Of a stretch of DNA of 9,180 nucleotides, positions 1 through 6,131 are shown piece by piece. The stretch is from an uncultured Oscillospiraceae bacterium (GTDB taxonomy: Bacteria; Bacillota; Clostridia; Oscillospirales; Ruminococcaceae): positions 1 to 9,180 of the forward strand of contig CATNEU010000033.1 in assembly GCA_950097605.1 (NCBI GenBank), given 5' to 3'. Made by a program: the position numbers and the translations under genes. The notes under the pieces are model-generated. The model was not told the origin of the DNA and searched no databases. It saw only the letters and a program-made list of their open reading frames with translations. Numbering within the stretch: the stretch's first letter is position 1; every line of letters begins with the position of its first letter.

Positions 1-1295
1 GCATCCTCTGCCGCCGCTGCGCAGCGGTCTGCGCCAAAACGCAGAAGGTGGGCGTGATCGGCGCGAACGACCGTGGCTTCAAAACCCACATCGCCTGCGC
101 GTTCGAGCAGGAGCTCGACGAGGTGAGCTGCATCTCCTGCGGACAGTGCATCGCGGTTTGCCCGACAGCGGCGCTGACCGAAAAGGACGATACCGGCAAG
201 GTATGGGCGGCGCTGAACGATCCCGAAAAGACCGTGATTGTCAACACGGCGCCTTCGATCCGTGTGACGCTCGGCGAGTGCTTTGGCATGCCGATCGGCA
301 GCAATGTCACCGGCAAGATGGCGGCCGCATTGCGCAGGCTCGGTTTTGCGGGCGTATTCGACACCGACTTCGCCGCCGACCTGACCATTATGGAAGAGGC
401 GCACGAGCTGCTCGACCGCGTGCAAAACGGCGGTAAGCTGCCGCTGATCACCTCCTGTTCGCCGGGCTGGATCAAATATTGCGAAATGTGCCATCCGGAG
501 TTCATCGACAATCTGTCCTCCTGCAAATCGCCGCAGCAGATGTTCGGCGCGGTCGCCAAGACCTATTACGCAGAGAAGTTGGGCATCGACCCGAAAAACC
601 TGTTTGTTGTGAGCATCATGCCCTGTACGGCCAAGAAGTTCGAGATTGGACGTGACGACCAGGCGGCCGCGGGCTGTCCGGATACCGACGTGGCGCTGAC
701 CACCCGCGAGCTTGCGCGGATGATCGACCGGGCGGGTATCCAGTTCACCAGCCTGCCGGACGAGGAGTTTGACGCGCCTTTGGGCGAGAGCACGGGCGCT
801 GCCTCGATCTTCGGCGCAACCGGCGGCGTGATGGAGGCGGCGCTGCGCACGGCGGTGGAAACGCTGACCGGCGAGGAGCTCGCTTCGCTCGACTTCACCG
901 AGGTGCGCGGCACCGAGGGCATCAAGGAGGCGACCTATACAGTCGCCGGCATGCCGGTTAAGGTTGCTGTTGCCAGCGGCGCGAAAAACGCCGACACCCT
1001 GCTCAAGAGAATCAGCAGCGGCGAAGCGGACTATCAGTTTGTCGAGATTATGGGATGCCCGGGCGGCTGTGTCAACGGCGGCGGGCAGCCGCAGCAGCCG
1101 GGCAGCGTGCGCAACACGGTGGACCTCGCCGGCATCCGCGGCAAGGCGCTCTATGCCGACGACGCAAGCCTGCCGCTGCGCAAATCGCATGAAAACCCGA
1201 TGATCAAAAAGATTTATGCGGAGTATTTCGGCGAACCCGGCAGCCACAAGGCGCACAAAATCCTGCACACCTCCTATGTGGACAGAACCAAATAA
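1..1295 (+). CDS. [FeFe] hydrogenase catalytic subunit, 5' end cut by window edge
   Basis: Cytoplasmic iron-only hydrogenase that reduces protons or oxidises H2, normally coupled to ferredoxin and/or NAD(P)H. The frame is open from the first bases: codons from base 3 read ILCRRCAAVC, so the gene starts outside the window and the GTG at 48 is internal. In order: a cut 4Fe-4S motif (CxxCxxxC), a second 4Fe-4S motif (CISCGQCIAVCP, residues 28-39 counted from base 48), then the H-cluster domain with L1 TSCSPGW (135-141), L2 MPCTAKKFE (191-199) and L3 GCPGGCVNGGGQP (336-348). The C-terminus (about 370-413, HENPMIKKIYAEYFGEP) is the small-subunit-like segment. L1 has Cys-Ser where the monomeric clostridial enzyme has Cys-Cys. 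The multi-cluster N-terminus suggests the NAD(P)-linked multimeric (HndD/HydA) type, but partner subunits are not visible. A strong terminator follows. Confidence 0.95.
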   Translation, partial: ILCRRCAAVCAKTQKVGVIGANDRGFKTHIACAFEQELDEVSCISCGQCIAVCPTAALTEKDDTGKVWAALNDPEKTVIVNTAPSIRVTLGECFGMPIGSNVTGKMAAALRRLGFAGVFDTDFAADLTIMEEAHELLDRVQNGGKLPLITSCSPGWIKYCEMCHPEFIDNLSSCKSPQQMFGAVAKTYYAEKLGIDPKNLFVVSIMPCTAKKFEIGRDDQAAAGCPDTDVALTTRELARMIDRAGIQFTSLPDEEFDAPLGESTGAASIFGATGGVMEAALRTAVETLTGEELASLDFTEVRGTEGIKEATYTVAGMPVKVAVASGAKNADTLLKRISSGEADYQFVEIMGCPGGCVNGGGQPQQPGSVRNTVDLAGIRGKALYADDASLPLRKSHENPMIKKIYAEYFGEPGSHKAHKILHTSYVDRTK

Positions 1296-1324
1296 GAGAC
1301 GCCGCAGCGGCGGTAAACGATAGA

Positions 1325-1356
1325 AAAACGGGCTTCCCATCGGGGAAGCCCGTTTT
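1325..1356 (+). terminator. Rho-independent terminator after the hydrogenase gene
   Basis: A perfect 14-bp stem (AAAACGGGCTTCCC at 1325-1338 with its complement at 1343-1356) closes a 4-nt ATCG loop. The stem ends in TTTT followed by a GTTGTTTG tail. The flanking A and T runs would let it act in both directions, but the hydrogenase 30 bp upstream is the obvious client. Confidence 0.93.
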
Positions 1357-1421
1357 GTTGTTTGCATGGGTGCTATTGCCATAGAACCGGCACAAAATTT
1401 CGGAATCAGCCGCATATGGAG

Positions 1422-1450
1422 TTGACAATTGGACAATCTTGTTTTATAAT
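1422..1450 (+). promoter_or_regulatory. Consensus housekeeping promoter for tRNA-Ser
   Basis: TTGACA (1422-1427) and TATAAT (1445-1450) are both perfect sigma-70/SigA hexamers with the ideal 17-bp spacer. The tRNA begins 26 bp after the -10 box, as expected for a short-leader stable RNA transcript. Confidence 0.93.
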
Positions 1451-1476
1451 AAATAGGCAAATTGAATATCAAATAC

Positions 1477-1569
1477 GGAGAAGTCGCCTAGCCCGGTTTA
1501 TGGCGCACGACTGGAACTCGTGTATGCGTTAATAGCGCATCGAGGGTTCGAATCCCTCCTTCTCCGCCA
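1477..1569 (+). tRNA. tRNA-Ser (anticodon GGA)
   Basis: A class II tRNA of 93 nt including the encoded CCA. The acceptor stem GGAGAAG (1477-1483) pairs with CTTCTCC (1559-1565), with discriminator G1566 and CCA 1567-1569. The anticodon stem CACGA/TCGTG (1506-1510/1518-1522) encloses the loop CTGGAAC with anticodon GGA at 1513-1515, which reads UCC and UCU serine codons. The long variable arm (ATGCG 1524-1528 with CGCAT 1536-1540) is the serine hallmark. The T arm is GAGGG-TTCGAAT-CCCTC (1542-1558). Confidence 0.97.
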
Positions 1570-1570
1570 G

Positions 1571-1609
1571 AATCGACAAGCTTCCACAGGGGCTTGTCGA
1601 TTTGTTTTT
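1571..1609 (+). terminator. Terminator of the tRNA-Ser transcript
   Basis: An 11-bp stem (AATCGACAAGC 1571-1581 with GCTTGTCGATT 1592-1602) around a 10-nt loop is followed by GTTTTT. It starts 2 nt after the CCA, so the tRNA is a single-gene transcription unit. Confidence 0.88.
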
Positions 1610-1669
1610 ATATAGAGATAGGATACAGGTAACGCTAACGCGGATTGGTTGATACGATTGGAGGAGTAT

Positions 1670-1969
1670 ATGAGGTGGTTGTTGTTCCCTTTTGAACTGA
1701 TTTTCGATTTAATGATGGAAGGTTGGTTCTCGTTGATGCAATGGATAGTACCTGAAAAAATGTTTAGCACGGGGTTTCGCATTTTTTTAAGAATAATCAT
1801 TGGTATTTTTTCTGCCGTTCTGTTCTTACTATTTATTATTGGCATTCTGGGTGCTATAGCAACTGAGGCAACCATATTTGATTTATGGAAACTAATTTTT
1901 ATCCCTTTGGGACTTGGTGTTGTTCAAATTGTTTTAGGAATCATTGTTCGTTGTACTGCGAAAAAGTAA
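1670..1969 (+). CDS. Small hydrophobic membrane protein, function unknown
   Basis: A 99-residue protein not recognised as a named family. The ATG at 1670 is preferred over an upstream in-frame TTG (1649) because a strong SD, GGAGGAG (1660-1666), lies just upstream of it. It has an amphipathic aromatic N-terminus (MRWLLFPFELIFDLMMEGWFSL), then two clear membrane helices: about residues 43-64 (RIFLRIIIGIFSAVLFLLFI) and about 74-94 (LWKLIFIPLGLGVVQIVLGI). The basic tail RCTAKK suggests a cytoplasmic C-terminus. Codons are far more AT-rich than in the neighbouring hydrogenase, which fits a transferred gene. It is enclosed by terminators and stands alone, directly downstream of a tRNA and upstream of a partial copy of that tRNA's 3' end. 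Confidence 0.75.
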   Translation: MRWLLFPFELIFDLMMEGWFSLMQWIVPEKMFSTGFRIFLRIIIGIFSAVLFLLFIIGILGAIATEATIFDLWKLIFIPLGLGVVQIVLGIIVRCTAKK

Positions 1970-2008
1970 AACCACTTGTTCGGGGGATACTCCATAGTCT
2001 TTCACACC

Positions 2009-2038
2009 AATAAAGACCGCCGTTAGGCGGTCTTTATT
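2009..2038 (+). terminator. Terminator-like hairpin after the small membrane protein
   Basis: A perfect 13-bp stem, AATAAAGACCGCC (2009-2021) with GGCGGTCTTTATT (2026-2038), and a GTTA loop. The 3' side ends in TTTATT rather than a pure T run, and the symmetrical A/T flanks allow action in either direction. Confidence 0.8.
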
Positions 2039-2041
2039 CAT

Positions 2042-2057
2042 ATCCCTCTTTCCGCCA
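2042..2057 (+). repeat. Partial copy of a tRNA-Ser 3' end (att-like)
   Basis: ATCCCTCTTTCCGCCA resembles the tRNA-Ser 3' end ATCCCTC-CTTCTCCGCCA (1552-1569), with two bases missing in the acceptor segment and an intact CCA. It is in the same orientation, and with the tRNA it brackets the AT-rich 1570-2041 segment. It could be an attachment-site scar of an element inserted at the tRNA, or the remnant of a lost neighbouring tRNA gene. It is short and imperfect, so this is a tentative call. Confidence 0.4.
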
Positions 2058-2200
2058 ATGGAAACACCGATTGCCATGCAAATCTCTTAGGCTTGGACAT
2101 CGGGAGTGTTCGTTTTTTGTTCGGAGGATTTGCGACAATTTTCGCCTGGTATGCTATACCAATAGTCGAAAATTATTATAGAAGGAACGGGGGAACCACT

Positions 2201-3100
2201 ATGACGATACAGGACAAAACCGGCGACTATGACTTTCAAAAACCGTTTGTGTCGATTTTATGGTCCGCGGGCCTGCGGTGCAAAATTGAAGAGGGCAGGC
2301 ACATCTTCACGGGGGAAGAGCTGCTAGGAATCGCAAACCGTTTTGCGCGCACCTATGCGGAACGCCTGCACCTCTTTGCATTGGTGGAAGAAAACGGTGC
2401 GCCGGAAATTGCCAGGAGAGCGCGTGCCTGCATTCAATGGCAGAAAAAAGTATGGGAGCTTTTTCTTGCACCGGAAGAGAACGCCGTGTATGAACTCCAT
2501 ATTAAACGTACGCCGGATGCATGGGACGAACGCTATCTTTGCGGCACATATGGTGCTGCATTGCGTATAATATCCGCGTTTTATGATGAGTATGAATGCG
2601 CGGAAAATGAAACGTCCAGATATACGATCGACAAGAGAAAAGTTTTGTCCGGCGAGCCGGCAGAAACGTTTGACGAGGACCTTTTGGGAAGCTGTGAGCT
2701 TGTTCCCGGATGTGTCGTCCGGTCGGTTTGGATGGAGAGCGCTGCCCATGAACATCCGTGTGATGGAAATTGTTTTGAATGTACGTCCCGGTGTGTGGAT
2801 ATGGGCGCCATCGTCTTTCCGCGTTTCCTTGCAAACAGGGAGCTTGCTAAAATAAAGGACTATGACGGAGCCGTCCGGTATGGGGTGGTTTTCGACTGCA
2901 ACGAAGAGCCGGATAGAACGGTATATGTCGTCCCTCTGGAAGCGTGCTCCGTATGCATGCATGATTTTGGAGACGCCCGCAATTCGCATGAACATATAGA
3001 CGCTCCGCAAATTGACAAAGCCAGTCCGGGTGAGTTGCCCGAGTACCTGCGGGAACGGTATCAGGCCTACGCCGCATACCTGGAGAAAAATCAGTTTTAG
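2201..3100 (+). CDS. Cys-rich soluble protein of unknown function
   Basis: A 299-residue protein that I do not recognise. The ATG at 2201 is chosen because of the GGGGGA ribosome site 7 nt upstream; a TTG extension to 2093 is open but has no SD. The N-terminal 150 residues are charged and helical (for example ANRFARTYAERLHLFALVEE). The most distinctive part is a likely metal site: HEHPCDGNCFECTSRC (residues 183-198) with Cys187, 191, 194 and 198 spaced CxxxCxxCxxxC, then CSVC at 249-252 followed by His254 and HEH near 263-265. These could bind zinc or an Fe-S cluster. No signal peptide or membrane segment is seen from the 2201 start. It is a single gene convergent with the FUSC transporter gene; the stop codons overlap and no terminator lies between them. 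Confidence 0.8.
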   Translation: MTIQDKTGDYDFQKPFVSILWSAGLRCKIEEGRHIFTGEELLGIANRFARTYAERLHLFALVEENGAPEIARRARACIQWQKKVWELFLAPEENAVYELHIKRTPDAWDERYLCGTYGAALRIISAFYDEYECAENETSRYTIDKRKVLSGEPAETFDEDLLGSCELVPGCVVRSVWMESAAHEHPCDGNCFECTSRCVDMGAIVFPRFLANRELAKIKDYDGAVRYGVVFDCNEEPDRTVYVVPLEACSVCMHDFGDARNSHEHIDAPQIDKASPGELPEYLRERYQAYAAYLEKNQF

Positions 3101-4818
3101 ATTTGATTGGCCGCCACGCGGCGGTGGGCCAGCCGGACGGCCTTCCTGCATGCCTCCAGCCGGTCTCCGGCGTCTTCCCAGTTCAGGTCTTTGGCGTTTT
3201 GCGCAAGCTTGTCTTCCAGCAGATGCGCCTGGATGACCAGGCTGTAGTAGAGCTGGGGGTCGGTTTGCTCCGCGCGGCAGACGCGGGTCAGCAGGCCGGT
3301 CGTGGCGACGTATTTTTCCCAGAGCTGCCCGGTTGCCTTTTTTCTTTTAAAGGGAAACAGCACGCAGTTTGCCAAAAGAGCAATGCCGATGCCCAGAAGG
3401 ATATAGCCCAGACGGATCAGCAGCACGCTGCCGACAGACGCCCATCCGAACGCCCCGGCGAAAACGGCCCCGCCCAACGCGCCGAGCGTGGAACAGGCAA
3501 AGGTGACCGCGTAATCCGTGAAGTAAAACGAGAGGTAGCCGGACAGCATCATAACGGCGGTGCGGCCCGCCGCCGACGGGATCAGCGAATACAGCACAAC
3601 GCCCGCAATGCCGCCAATCACCGTGGCCGCCAAACGTTTTTTGGCCTTGGTTCCCACGTCGTCCGCATAGGGCAGCGACACGGACGCCAATGTGAACAAC
3701 AGCCATTTTCCATGCGGGAGCTGCAGTGCCTGCACCGCAAGCGTAGCGAGCGCCAGCAGGCAGGAAACCCGCAGCGCGTACGCAACCCGCACCGGGCTGA
3801 CGTTTAAGGCGGCCTTGAGCCGGACGGAGAATGAGAGCAGCGTTTTGTGATAGCTGCTTCGCTTTTCCGGCAGGGTCATCTGCAGCATGTGCGACCGGAT
3901 ATACGAAAGACACGGATAAAACCGGTCGGTCTGCGCGTCGTCCGGGATGGTGAAGCCGGCGGGGTCGAGCGGGGGAAGCGACGAGGCCTCCCCCAGCATA
4001 AAGGACTTGAAGTGGGACAGTTGACGGGATACTTGGCGCAGCAGCGCCGCGCGCGCGGCGGTGACCGGCCCCTCGAGCTCGTAGAGCAAAATCACAAGGT
4101 TTTCTAAGCCCCGCCCGGTGTCGAGCATCGAGAAGCTGGCGTCGGATATGCAGAGTGCCTTCCTGCGGCGGTCATAGACAATTTTGCTGAGCTTGCACAG
4201 GTCCTGTCGCAGCGCTTCGGGGTCTTGCGGGACGCCTTTCCCGGACAGCAGGCAGTCGATACAGCCGGTTGCCTTGCCGCACATCGACACCACCACGTCG
4301 CGGGCGGTCTCCACAACGCGGTTGCGCCCGTTTATGAGCTGATAGAGGATGATGCACACCGCACCCGTTAGCATCCCCAGCAGCCGTTTGGGCAGTTGGT
4401 CCGGCGTAATCGGGGAGATGAATACCAGAAACAGATAGGAGAGTATGTACGGGAAGTACAATTGGTTGACATATTCATAGGTAAATGCATAGAGGATCAA
4501 ACACAACATCGCCAGGTTCACCGGCAGCGCCAGCAGCGGCGGCGTATTCGACACAAAGCAGGCCGCGGCGGCCATCAAAACCAGTACGGCTCCTTGGATA
4601 CACAGGTGCTTGACGGGGGTGGCGGTCAGGTCGCGCGCCATCGACGCGGACATCATAATCGTGAAGATTACGCCGACAATCGAATTTTCCGGACCAAAGA
4701 TGCGTTGGAACAGATTCACGAACAGAATGATAAATAGAAAATTGAGCGTGGCATGGCGAAAGTTATTGGCCACGCTGTTTCGTATACTCGTCCAAATTTG
4801 CTGTGCTTTCTGCAACAA
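3097..4818 (-). CDS. FUSC-family inner-membrane transporter
   Basis: A 573-residue integral membrane protein of the fusaric-acid-resistance/aromatic-acid-exporter (FUSC, YccS-like) type; the substrate is unknown. It has two hydrophobic halves of about six helices each, separated by a soluble stretch of about 190 residues. The first half runs from the ATLNFLFIILFVNLF region to LLGMLTGAVCIILYQLING. The second starts near VAYALRVSCLLALATLAVQAL and includes the hallmark GKWLLFTLASVSLPYAD, then VIGGIAGVVLYSLIPS and LLGIGIALLANCVLFPF, before a charged C-terminal helical tail. The probable start is TTG at 4818-4816: the only good SD, GGAGG (4832-4828), lies 9 nt upstream. A longer ATG frame from 4869 would read through the SD and lie inside the leader dyad. 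It has its own promoter and ends overlapping the stop of the convergent Cys-rich gene. Confidence 0.88.
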   Translation of the reverse strand: MLQKAQQIWTSIRNSVANNFRHATLNFLFIILFVNLFQRIFGPENSIVGVIFTIMMSASMARDLTATPVKHLCIQGAVLVLMAAAACFVSNTPPLLALPVNLAMLCLILYAFTYEYVNQLYFPYILSYLFLVFISPITPDQLPKRLLGMLTGAVCIILYQLINGRNRVVETARDVVVSMCGKATGCIDCLLSGKGVPQDPEALRQDLCKLSKIVYDRRRKALCISDASFSMLDTGRGLENLVILLYELEGPVTAARAALLRQVSRQLSHFKSFMLGEASSLPPLDPAGFTIPDDAQTDRFYPCLSYIRSHMLQMTLPEKRSSYHKTLLSFSVRLKAALNVSPVRVAYALRVSCLLALATLAVQALQLPHGKWLLFTLASVSLPYADDVGTKAKKRLAATVIGGIAGVVLYSLIPSAAGRTAVMMLSGYLSFYFTDYAVTFACSTLGALGGAVFAGAFGWASVGSVLLIRLGYILLGIGIALLANCVLFPFKRKKATGQLWEKYVATTGLLTRVCRAEQTDPQLYYSLVIQAHLLEDKLAQNAKDLNWEDAGDRLEACRKAVRLAHRRVAANQI

Positions 4819-4850
4819 TAAGACCACCCTCCGTATAAAATACATGCAAA

Positions 4851-4883
4851 TATACAAATTGAAAATCAATATATATTTGTATA
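4851..4883. promoter_or_regulatory. Two-step inverted repeat in the FUSC leader, candidate operator
   Basis: Outer arms TATACAAA (4851-4858) and TTTGTATA (4876-4883) are perfect complements. Inside them ATTGA (4858-4862) and TCAAT (4866-4870) form a second dyad around AAA. The element covers roughly +1 to +33 of the predicted FUSC transcript, a typical roadblock-operator position for a TetR/MarR/LysR-type regulator. A leader hairpin in the mRNA is the alternative. No candidate regulator gene is adjacent. Confidence 0.5.
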
Positions 4884-4890
4884 AAACTAA

Positions 4891-4919
4891 AGTATAGCAC
4901 GAATATATAAAAATAGCAA
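4891..4919 (-). promoter_or_regulatory. Promoter of the FUSC transporter gene
   Basis: On the minus strand TTGCTA (4919-4914) and TATACT (4896-4891) are separated by exactly 17 bp. The predicted transcript would start near 4884, giving a leader of about 65 nt before the TTG start codon. Confidence 0.75.
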
Positions 4920-4935
4920 GGATTCGGCACTGCTT

Positions 4936-4987
4936 GGCGGCCTAGGATGAGAGCAGTCTCTCTCCCTGTCCGCACCGGAAGGCCGCC
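4936..4987. repeat. Nested inverted repeat between divergent promoters
   Basis: GGCGGCCT (4936-4943) is complementary to AGGCCGCC (4980-4987). Between them GAGAG (4949-4953) is complementary to CTCTC (4958-4962). The dyad lies between the FUSC -35 box and the candidate promoter of the CnaB-like gene, so it may be a shared regulatory site. It could also be chance structure in GC-rich DNA. Confidence 0.35.
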
Positions 4988-4993
4988 GGACGA

Positions 4994-5023
4994 TGGGCAA
5001 AACAATGGACCAATGAATATACT
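4994..5023 (+). promoter_or_regulatory. Candidate promoter of the CnaB-like protein gene
   Basis: TATACT (5018-5023) is a good -10 box. TGGGCA (4994-4999) at 18 bp is a weak -35 box with 4 of 6 matches. A start near 5030 would leave a short leader with the SD AAGGAGAG at 5041-5048. Confidence 0.4.
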
Positions 5024-5054
5024 GGGGCAGGAATCTGTGTAAGGAGAGAAATGT

Positions 5055-5732
5055 ATGCATATCTATCATTGCAACCCGGAACGCGTCCGGCACGCCGGGC
5101 CTCCACACGGCTGCGCGTGGGCTTGCCACCCGCCCTGCCCCGCAGTTAGAGGCTGCTTCACAGCCTGCAAACGCGATGCGCTGACAGGCGCGCCGCTTGC
5201 CGGTGCTATTTATGGCTTGTATCAATCCGGCCGTGCCGTGCAGTCGGTGGTATCGGACGTCTGGGGCCGGCTTCCGTTTACCAATCTTGCCCCGGGCGGC
5301 TATGCGCTGCTGGAGCTGCGCGCGCCGGAGGGCTACCGGCCCGATACCAGCGAACATATGGTAACGGTGGACGTCTCGGGCCGCGCGACGGTCGACGGCA
5401 GCCCAGCGGAGGGGTATGCGCTGTACAACCAGCCCCTGGCGCGGCTGGCGTTTCCCAAGCGGGACGAAGGAATCGGCCGTCCGGTGGCAGGCGCTGTTTT
5501 TCAGCTCTCCAACGGGCAGGGCGCGGTTTCCGACCCGTACGGCAAGGTGGATTTTGGGGCGGTGCCCCCGGGCAGCCATACGCTGCGGGAGACCGCGCCC
5601 GCGGAGGGCTATTTGCCAAACCCGCGGACGTATACGGTGACGGTATCGGCGGAGGGAGAGATCCGCATCGACGGCGAGGCGCTCGAGGCGTTTTCGATCA
5701 CCAACCGGCGGACGTCCCCGGGTAATTTGTAG
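5055..5732 (+). CDS. Two-domain CnaB/SpaA-like protein with Cys-rich head and no export signal
   Basis: A 225-residue protein built from two prealbumin-like CnaB/SpaA domains, about residues 34-126 and 128-219. Each repeats the pattern KRD...G.P..GA.(Y/F).L, then a turn, PGGY or PGSH, then E...APxEGY, and ends in an Asn strand. Candidate isopeptide triads are Lys39/Glu87/Asn125 and Lys135/Glu179/Asn217. The family normally forms sortase-anchored pili or surface adhesins, but there is no signal peptide, LPxTG motif or C-terminal helix. Instead the first 38 residues hold six Cys (6, 20, 24, 28, 34, 38; CAWACHPPC) and several His and Pro. The start at 5055 has AAGGAGAG 6-8 nt upstream; the out-of-frame ATG at 5051 is not used. 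It is monocistronic, with a strong terminator. It may be a spore-surface or non-classically exported structural protein, but this is inference only. Confidence 0.85.
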   Translation: MHIYHCNPERVRHAGPPHGCAWACHPPCPAVRGCFTACKRDALTGAPLAGAIYGLYQSGRAVQSVVSDVWGRLPFTNLAPGGYALLELRAPEGYRPDTSEHMVTVDVSGRATVDGSPAEGYALYNQPLARLAFPKRDEGIGRPVAGAVFQLSNGQGAVSDPYGKVDFGAVPPGSHTLRETAPAEGYLPNPRTYTVTVSAEGEIRIDGEALEAFSITNRRTSPGNL

Positions 5733-5737
5733 CACTC

Positions 5738-5778
5738 AAAAAGCTGTCGAATGTCCAAAATGGATTCGACAGCTTTTT
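5738..5778. terminator. Bidirectional terminator between convergent genes
   Basis: A perfect 15-bp stem, AAAAAGCTGTCGAAT (5738-5752) with ATTCGACAGCTTTTT (5764-5778), and an 11-nt loop. A and T runs on both sides serve the CnaB-like gene (ends 5732, +) and the DUF6809-like gene (ends 5799, -). Confidence 0.93.
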
Positions 5779-5798
5779 GGTTGTGTGCTATGATAAAG

Positions 5799-6080
5799 TT
5801 ATATGCACTCGTATGGCGATGGGTGCAGAGGGTCTTCCTCTTCGGCTATTTTACCATACACTTCAGCGGCCAGACGCAGGCCCAGGGACAACCCCCGCTT
5901 GAAGTTTTCGTATGCGGCGTTTTCGCAAAGCAGGTTTTTTTCGTCCGTATAGCGCAGCAGCAGGATGCGGTGTTTTTTCTGCGGCAGCAGATGCCTTAGC
6001 TCCCCATAGTATTGGCGCGTGTTTGGGGAGTCTGTCTTGCAGACCACATGTTCTCGCGCTAGTTTTTCTATGTACTCCAT
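5799..6080 (-). CDS. Small DUF6809-like protein
   Basis: A 93-residue soluble protein. The ATG at 6080 is chosen because AAGGAGGG sits about 6 nt upstream on the minus strand; the frame stays open to 6146 but that part is promoter DNA. The layout resembles small Firmicute proteins of the DUF6809 type: a short N-terminal segment ending in YYGELRHLL, a helix rich in K/L/Y/E (HRILLLRYTDEKNLLCENAA), and a final segment YENFKRGLSLGLRLAAEVYGKI matching the usual F..GF.LG.R...E signature. The family assignment is from memory of that pattern and the function is unknown. It is divergent from a minimal XRE regulator and shares 133 bp of operator-rich control DNA with it, so it is probably controlled by that regulator. 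Confidence 0.8.
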   Translation of the reverse strand: MEYIEKLAREHVVCKTDSPNTRQYYGELRHLLPQKKHRILLLRYTDEKNLLCENAAYENFKRGLSLGLRLAAEVYGKIAEEEDPLHPSPYECI

Positions 6081-6092
6081 GCGATTCCCTCC

Positions 6093-6131
6093 TTTTTTGA
6101 TACTATTGCTTATAGCTATAGTATCAAAAAA
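6093..6131. repeat. 14-bp perfect inverted repeat over the start of the DUF6809-like transcript
   Basis: TTTTTTGATACTAT (6093-6106) and ATAGTATCAAAAAA (6118-6131) are exact complements around an 11-nt centre that includes the palindrome TATAGCTATA (6111-6120). One arm covers the -10 box (6118-6123) and the other lies beside the SD. It can therefore act as an operator, or as an mRNA hairpin that sequesters the ribosome site. Confidence 0.8.

Noticed and set aside
2093..2200. TTG-start extension of the Cys-rich protein with a hydrophobic stretch (FLFGGFATIFAWYAIPIV)
   Set aside because: There is no ribosome site at 2093, whereas ATG 2201 has one; the hydrophobic stretch is read from likely promoter DNA. 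An N-terminal membrane anchor cannot be fully excluded.
2324..3151. 275-codon minus-strand open frame opposite the Cys-rich gene
   Set aside because: It is antisense to a gene with a good SD and sensible composition, has no SD or recognisable domain, and overlaps the end of the transporter gene; a shadow frame.
2153..4896. GCTATA hexamers also present near 2153-2158 and in the FUSC -10 region (4892-4897), suggesting a wider XRE regulon
   Set aside because: A hexamer that resembles part of a -10 box is expected several times by chance in 9 kb of double-stranded sequence; only the 13-mer repeats at 6108-6178 are convincing.
4936..4987. Riboswitch or T-box leader for the CnaB-like gene
   Set aside because: The inverted repeat lies upstream of the likely promoter, and no T-box, purine or other known aptamer motif is visible.
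4887..5735. 282-codon minus-strand frame opposite the CnaB-like gene
   Set aside because: The plus-strand frame contains two clear CnaB-type domains; the antisense product is Arg-rich and unstructured, typical of GC-rich shadow frames.
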